Below are positions 61,059 to 64,000 of a DNA stretch of 64,000 bases, in pieces. The stretch's first letter is position 1. Each line of letters begins with the position of its first letter. The notes under the pieces were generated by a model. It was not told the origin of the DNA. It worked only from the letters and a program-made list of their open reading frames with translations, and searched no databases. A program made the translations under genes and the position numbers. The stretch is from Luteolibacter sp. SL250 (GTDB lineage: Bacteria > Verrucomicrobiota > Verrucomicrobiia > Verrucomicrobiales > Akkermansiaceae): positions 4,278,001 to 4,342,000 of the forward strand of contig NZ_CP113054.1 in the NCBI RefSeq assembly GCF_026625605.1. The letters are read 5' to 3'.

Positions 61059-62465
61059 TCAGGACTTTTTCCTACGGAACTTCGCGAAGGGTTCGTCGCC
61101 CGGCTTTCTTTCCGGAGCCGCTGGATCCACATGGGGCTTGCGGGGTGAGGTTGTCTTCGAGAAATCAGGCTTGGCCTTCGGTGGGCCGGGCTTGGCCTCC
61201 TTGCGGAACTTGCCGGGACCACTCTGGCCGGGCTTCGCGGCGGCGGCCTTCTTCGCCTCCATGTCGCGGGTGCGCTTCCGCCAGTCGCGCTTCGCGGGCT
61301 TTTCACCGGCGGCGGGCGGCTGGGAGCGGGCGTTGTAGTTGAAGTTTTTCAACCGCTTCCGCGGAAGCTTCATGCCGATGGCCATCTCCAGGATATGGAG
61401 GAGGTTGAGATCCCCCGGCGGCACGAAGCTGATGGCCTCCCCCGTCATCTCCGCCCGCCCCGTCCGGCCGATGCGGTGGATGTAGTCCTCCGGGTTCACC
61501 GGGAAATCATGGTTCACCACATGGGTCACGCCCTCGATGTCGATGCCCCGTCCGACGATGTCCGTCGCCACCAGCACGCGGACCTTTCCGTCCTTGAAGT
61601 CCTGGAGCGCCTTGATGCGCTGCTCCTGGGAGCGGCTGGAGTGGAGCTTCGCCACCTGGACGCTCCCCTTCTGCAGCAGGTCGAAAACGCGGTTCGCGCC
61701 GTCCTTCATCCGGGTGAAGACCAGCACCCTGGTGAAGCCGGGCTGCTCCAGCAGTTCCAGCAGCATCGGTCCCTTCAGGTGATTCGGCACCTCATAGATG
61801 GACTGCCTGACGGTATCAGCCGGGTTCGACTGGTCGCCGATGCGGACCATCTTCGGGTGGTGCTGGAACCTCCGGGAAAGCCCCTCGATCTCCCTGGGGA
61901 AGGTGGCGGAAAACATGAGCGTCTGCCTTCGTGGCGGCAGGTTGGAGACGATGGTCTCGATATCCTTGAGGAACCCCATGTCGAGCATGCGGTCCGCCTC
62001 ATCCAGCACCAGGGTCTCGAGTTCGGAAAAATGCAGGTGCAGCTCCTTCGCCAGGTGCATCAGGCGTCCGGGCGTTGCGATGACGATGTGGACCCCTCTC
62101 CGCAGCGCCCTGAGCTGGACCTCCTCCTCCACCCCGCCGTAGATGGCTGCGGCGCGGATGGGCAGGTGCTCGCTGAAGGTGCGGATGTTCGCGTGGATCT
62201 GCAGGGCCAGCTCCCGGGTCGGGGCGAGGATCAGCGCCTTCGTCCCGCGGAGCTGCCCGTCCACATGCAGCAGCCGGTAGCGGTTGAGCATGGGCAGCAG
62301 GAAGGCGGCGGTCTTTCCCGTGCCTGTCTGGGCGATGGCGGTGAGGTCATCCCCCCGCATCACATGCGGGATGGCGGCGGCCTGGATGGGGGTGGGCCGG
62401 GTATAGCCCGCCTTCCGGATGCCGCGGAGGATTTCCGCATCGAGACCAAATTCGCCGAACGCCAT
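61059..62465 (-). CDS. DEAD-box ATP-dependent RNA helicase (RhlE-like)
   Basis: The start is ATG 62465 (MAFGEFGLDAEILRGIRKAG). The 468-residue helicase has all core motifs: TPIQAAAIP (Q), AQTGTGKT (I), PTRELALQ (Ia), VIATPGRL (Ib), VLDEADRML (II), FSATF (III), ATDIVGRGIDIEGV (V) and YIHRIGRTGRA (VI). A Lys/Arg/Pro-rich tail of about 90 residues should add RNA affinity. It remodels RNA, perhaps in ribosome assembly or cold response. Confidence 0.94.
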   Translation of the reverse strand: MAFGEFGLDAEILRGIRKAGYTRPTPIQAAAIPHVMRGDDLTAIAQTGTGKTAAFLLPMLNRYRLLHVDGQLRGTKALILAPTRELALQIHANIRTFSEHLPIRAAAIYGGVEEEVQLRALRRGVHIVIATPGRLMHLAKELHLHFSELETLVLDEADRMLDMGFLKDIETIVSNLPPRRQTLMFSATFPREIEGLSRRFQHHPKMVRIGDQSNPADTVRQSIYEVPNHLKGPMLLELLEQPGFTRVLVFTRMKDGANRVFDLLQKGSVQVAKLHSSRSQEQRIKALQDFKDGKVRVLVATDIVGRGIDIEGVTHVVNHDFPVNPEDYIHRIGRTGRAEMTGEAISFVPPGDLNLLHILEMAIGMKLPRKRLKNFNYNARSQPPAAGEKPAKRDWRKRTRDMEAKKAAAAKPGQSGPGKFRKEAKPGPPKAKPDFSKTTSPRKPHVDPAAPERKPGDEPFAKFRRKKS

Positions 62466-62503
62466 GGCCGGAGCATAGGCGGCTGGGGGAGGAGCACCAG
62501 CTT

Positions 62504-63514
62504 TCACTCCGCGGACGGGTCCGACCCGTAGTCCTCGATGTGGTCGAGCATGTTGTAGTAGCTGAGGAAGAAGCTGATGATCTTCCACGCGACGAAGATC
62601 AGGATGAGGGTGTAGAGCACCCTGGGGATGGTGGCTGCGGCCACCTCCACGCGGTGGACGGCATCCTCCTGGTAGTATTTCGCCCAGCGGGCGAGATCAT
62701 GGTCCAGCCCGCCGGCCTCCTCCGCCGTCTCATACGAACGGGCGAACGCGGACGGAAAGGCGTCATGCCGGGCGAACACGGGGCCGAGCGGTCCGCCCGT
62801 CTCCGCCGTGATGAGGAGCTCCCTGCCCGCCTCCCGCAGGACGCCGCTCTGCGTGGCGTCCAGCGAGATGGAAACCGTCTCGCTCATGGAAAGTCCGGCC
62901 AGCAGCCCGGTGTGATAGACGCGGGCGAAGCGCGCCATCGCCATCGCCCGCCGGGCCGCGCCGACGGTGGGGATGCGGTTGATGAGGGAATCCACCGCCG
63001 CATTTCCGGGGGCCGCAGCCAAAGCCATACGCACCAGCACCCACGCGACGAACAGCCCGCCATACAGCAAGCCCAGTGCGACGGCACCGGACACCAGGAT
63101 CTCCCCCCAGCCCTTTCCGGCGATCAGTCCGAAGGGAACCACCGCGAGGAACACGCCCATGTGGATGAGCACCAGCGGCTGGATCATGGCCTTTGCCGCC
63201 TGCCTGCGCGTCCGCGCCAGCATCTCAAAATAGTCCGCCAGATGGCGGAAAGACTGAGCCATGCGCCCGCCACGCTCCCCTGCACCGATGATGCTGCGCT
63301 CCAGGTCCGTCACCCCGGTGCTGGCGGAGAACGCGTCCGAGATGGATTTCCCCGCTGCGATGGAAGCCTCCACCCCGGTCAGCAACGCCGCCTGGCCGCC
63401 CGGTGGATTCGTCCTGAGAATGGTGGCGATGGCCTGGCGGATGCCGAACCCGGCCTCCAGCAGCTTCGCCAGCTCAAGGTGGAGGAGGTGCTTCTGCGCG
63501 GGGTTGCTGCTCAT
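62504..63514 (-). CDS. Type II secretion/type IV pilus inner membrane protein (GspF/PilC family)
   Basis: The start is ATG 63514 (MSSNPAQKHLLHLELAKLLE). The 336-residue protein has the tandem GspF architecture. A first helical domain (ELAKLLEAGFGIRQAI, IIGAGERGGRMAQSFRHLADYF) is followed by membrane helices, a second domain (FARVYHTGLLAGLSMSETV, ETAEEAGGLDHDLARWAKYY) and a final helix. It is not beside other secretion genes, but the window also encodes pseudopilins at 15.5-18 kb that could use such a platform. It lies 38 bases before the helicase start. Confidence 0.9.
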   Translation of the reverse strand: MSSNPAQKHLLHLELAKLLEAGFGIRQAIATILRTNPPGGQAALLTGVEASIAAGKSISDAFSASTGVTDLERSIIGAGERGGRMAQSFRHLADYFEMLARTRRQAAKAMIQPLVLIHMGVFLAVVPFGLIAGKGWGEILVSGAVALGLLYGGLFVAWVLVRMALAAAPGNAAVDSLINRIPTVGAARRAMAMARFARVYHTGLLAGLSMSETVSISLDATQSGVLREAGRELLITAETGGPLGPVFARHDAFPSAFARSYETAEEAGGLDHDLARWAKYYQEDAVHRVEVAAATIPRVLYTLILIFVAWKIISFFLSYYNMLDHIEDYGSDPSAE

Positions 63515-63580
63515 GGGTTGCGGAAACGTACGCCACCACCGCCCATGAAACAAGCAGGGTCATCGCGACCTCATTTTTCC

Positions 63581-63604
63581 AACCGCGAATGAACGGGAAT
63601 GAAC
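63581..63604 (+). repeat. Outer arm, AACCGCGAATG repeat
   Basis: AACCGCGAATGAACGGGAAT then GAAC: a reiterated (C)GCGAATGNAC pattern. Its inverted counterpart is at 63724-63753, bracketing the family 2 pair. Confidence 0.75.
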
Positions 63605-63613
63605 CCATGCCTT

Positions 63614-63651
63614 AACGGAGCGCGGACTTCAGTCCGCTTGGCTTCGCAAAG
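63614..63651 (+). repeat. REP-like family 2 element
   Basis: AACGGAGCGC, hairpin GCGGAC-TTCA-GTCCGC, then TTGGCTTCGCAAAG. Flanks and loop are identical to the element at 4431, with two compensated stem changes. Confidence 0.88.
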
Positions 63652-63666
63652 AGCGGATTCTCCGGG

Positions 63667-63687
63667 GCGGACCGAAGTCCGCGCTCC
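63667..63687 (-). repeat. REP-like family 2 element, partial and inverted
   Basis: Minus-strand reading GGAGCGC then GGACTTCGGTCC. It keeps the head and hairpin (loop TTCG) but lacks the TTGGCTTCGCAAAG tail. It forms an inverted pair with the copy at 63614. Confidence 0.8.
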
Positions 63688-63723
63688 AATCAACCTGCGA
63701 TGATAGCTCGATCCCATCACAAC

Positions 63724-63753
63724 ATTCGCGTCCATTTGCGTCCATTCGCGGTT
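63724..63753 (-). repeat. Outer arm, AACCGCGAATG repeat, inverted
   Basis: Minus-strand reading AACCGCGAATGGACGCAAAT then GGACGCGAAT, a reiterated 10- to 11-base unit matching the left arm at 63581. Confidence 0.75.
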
Positions 63754-63775
63754 ATGAAAAGCAGAAGCCCGCTGC

Positions 63776-64000
63776 TTATTTCGCCTTCTTCTCCTCCTTC
63801 GGCTTCGGTGGCGGGGGGATCAGGATCTGGCCGTCCGCGAGCAGGCGGTCGCGCAGTTTCGGATAGGGCAGCTTCTGGAGGGAGCATCCTTCGTCGATTG
63901 CCAATGCGGCGGCGGTTCCGGCGGACTGGCCGGTGATCATCAGCACCGGCTCCATCCGCAGCGTGCTCAGCCCGATGTGGGAGGCGGAGACACAGAAGAT
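63776..64000 (-). CDS. FAD-dependent oxidoreductase, C-terminal part
   Basis: Seventy-four residues of an open frame that continues past the window end, terminating in TAA. SASHIGLSTLRMEPVLMITG followed by QSAGTAAALAIDEG is the C-terminal FAD-binding signature of the large exported FAD oxidoreductase family (xanthan-lyase-associated type) common in PVC bacteria. The end is a Pro/Lys/Glu tail (PPPPKPKEEKKAK). Confidence 0.85.
   Translation of the reverse strand: MFCVSASHIGLSTLRMEPVLMITGQSAGTAAALAIDEGCSLQKLPYPKLRDRLLADGQILIPPPPKPKEEKKAK

Overview
The window reads as the chromosome of a high-GC verrucomicrobium (Verrucomicrobiaceae or Luteolibacter-like). The clearest markers are three type IV pilin-like proteins of the Verru_Chthon cassette families, a PVC-type membrane-bound dehydrogenase with a CxxCH heme site, a Gfo/Idh oxidoreductase with a twin-arginine leader, a ThuA protein, a PEP-CTERM protein and a large alternative complex III (ACIII) respiratory operon. 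This assignment comes from protein families recognised by eye; no database search was run.

Layout. 1-3.9 kb: end of a proline-rich membrane protein, then an ECF sigma / anti-sigma operon that also carries a secreted protein, a DUF1573 protein and a rhodanese. 3.9-4.5 kb: REP-like repeat island with a 199-bp tandem duplication. 4.5-15 kb: SGNH-dehydrogenase-cytochrome fusion, Gfo/Idh oxidoreductase, BASS transporter, luciferase-like oxidoreductase, Lrp/AsnC regulator, phosphofructokinase, D,D-carboxypeptidase and a DUF456 protein. 15.05 kb: RNase P RNA. 15.5-18 kb: three pseudopilin-like genes. 18-23.6 kb: lipoprotein, rhomboid protease, an isolated nuoBC pair, a signal peptidase homolog lacking its catalytic residues, GluQRS and gluconokinase.

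23.7-41.2 kb is a respiratory super-operon on the minus strand: actABCDEF, a cytochrome c, a CcoN-like protein, a CcoO-like protein, another cytochrome c, and then aa3 oxidase genes ctaD, ctaE, a subunit IV, two tiny membrane proteins and ctaC. Quinol electrons would pass from ACIII through several monohaem cytochromes to the aa3 oxidase. The CcoN homolog has lost nearly all haem and CuB ligands, and CtaE carries a very large insertion. A CRP/FNR-like palindrome stands upstream of both this operon and nuoBC.

41.8-51 kb is a nine-gene, largely overlapping minus-strand operon: xseA, a glutaminyl-cyclase-like lipoprotein, ketosynthase III, MBL hydrolase, F390-synthetase-like ligase, epimerase/reductase, GT2, a putative hydrolase and GT1. 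Its last seven genes look like an undescribed acyl/glycolipid pathway. 51-64 kb holds secreted carbohydrate-related proteins (ThuA, GHL10, a GH5 with duplicated binding modules), an FtsJ-like methyltransferase, a DEAD-box helicase, a PilC/GspF protein and the end of a FAD oxidoreductase. Three REP-like hairpin families with compensatory stem changes are scattered through the window. No tRNA, CRISPR array, prophage or insertion sequence was recognised.
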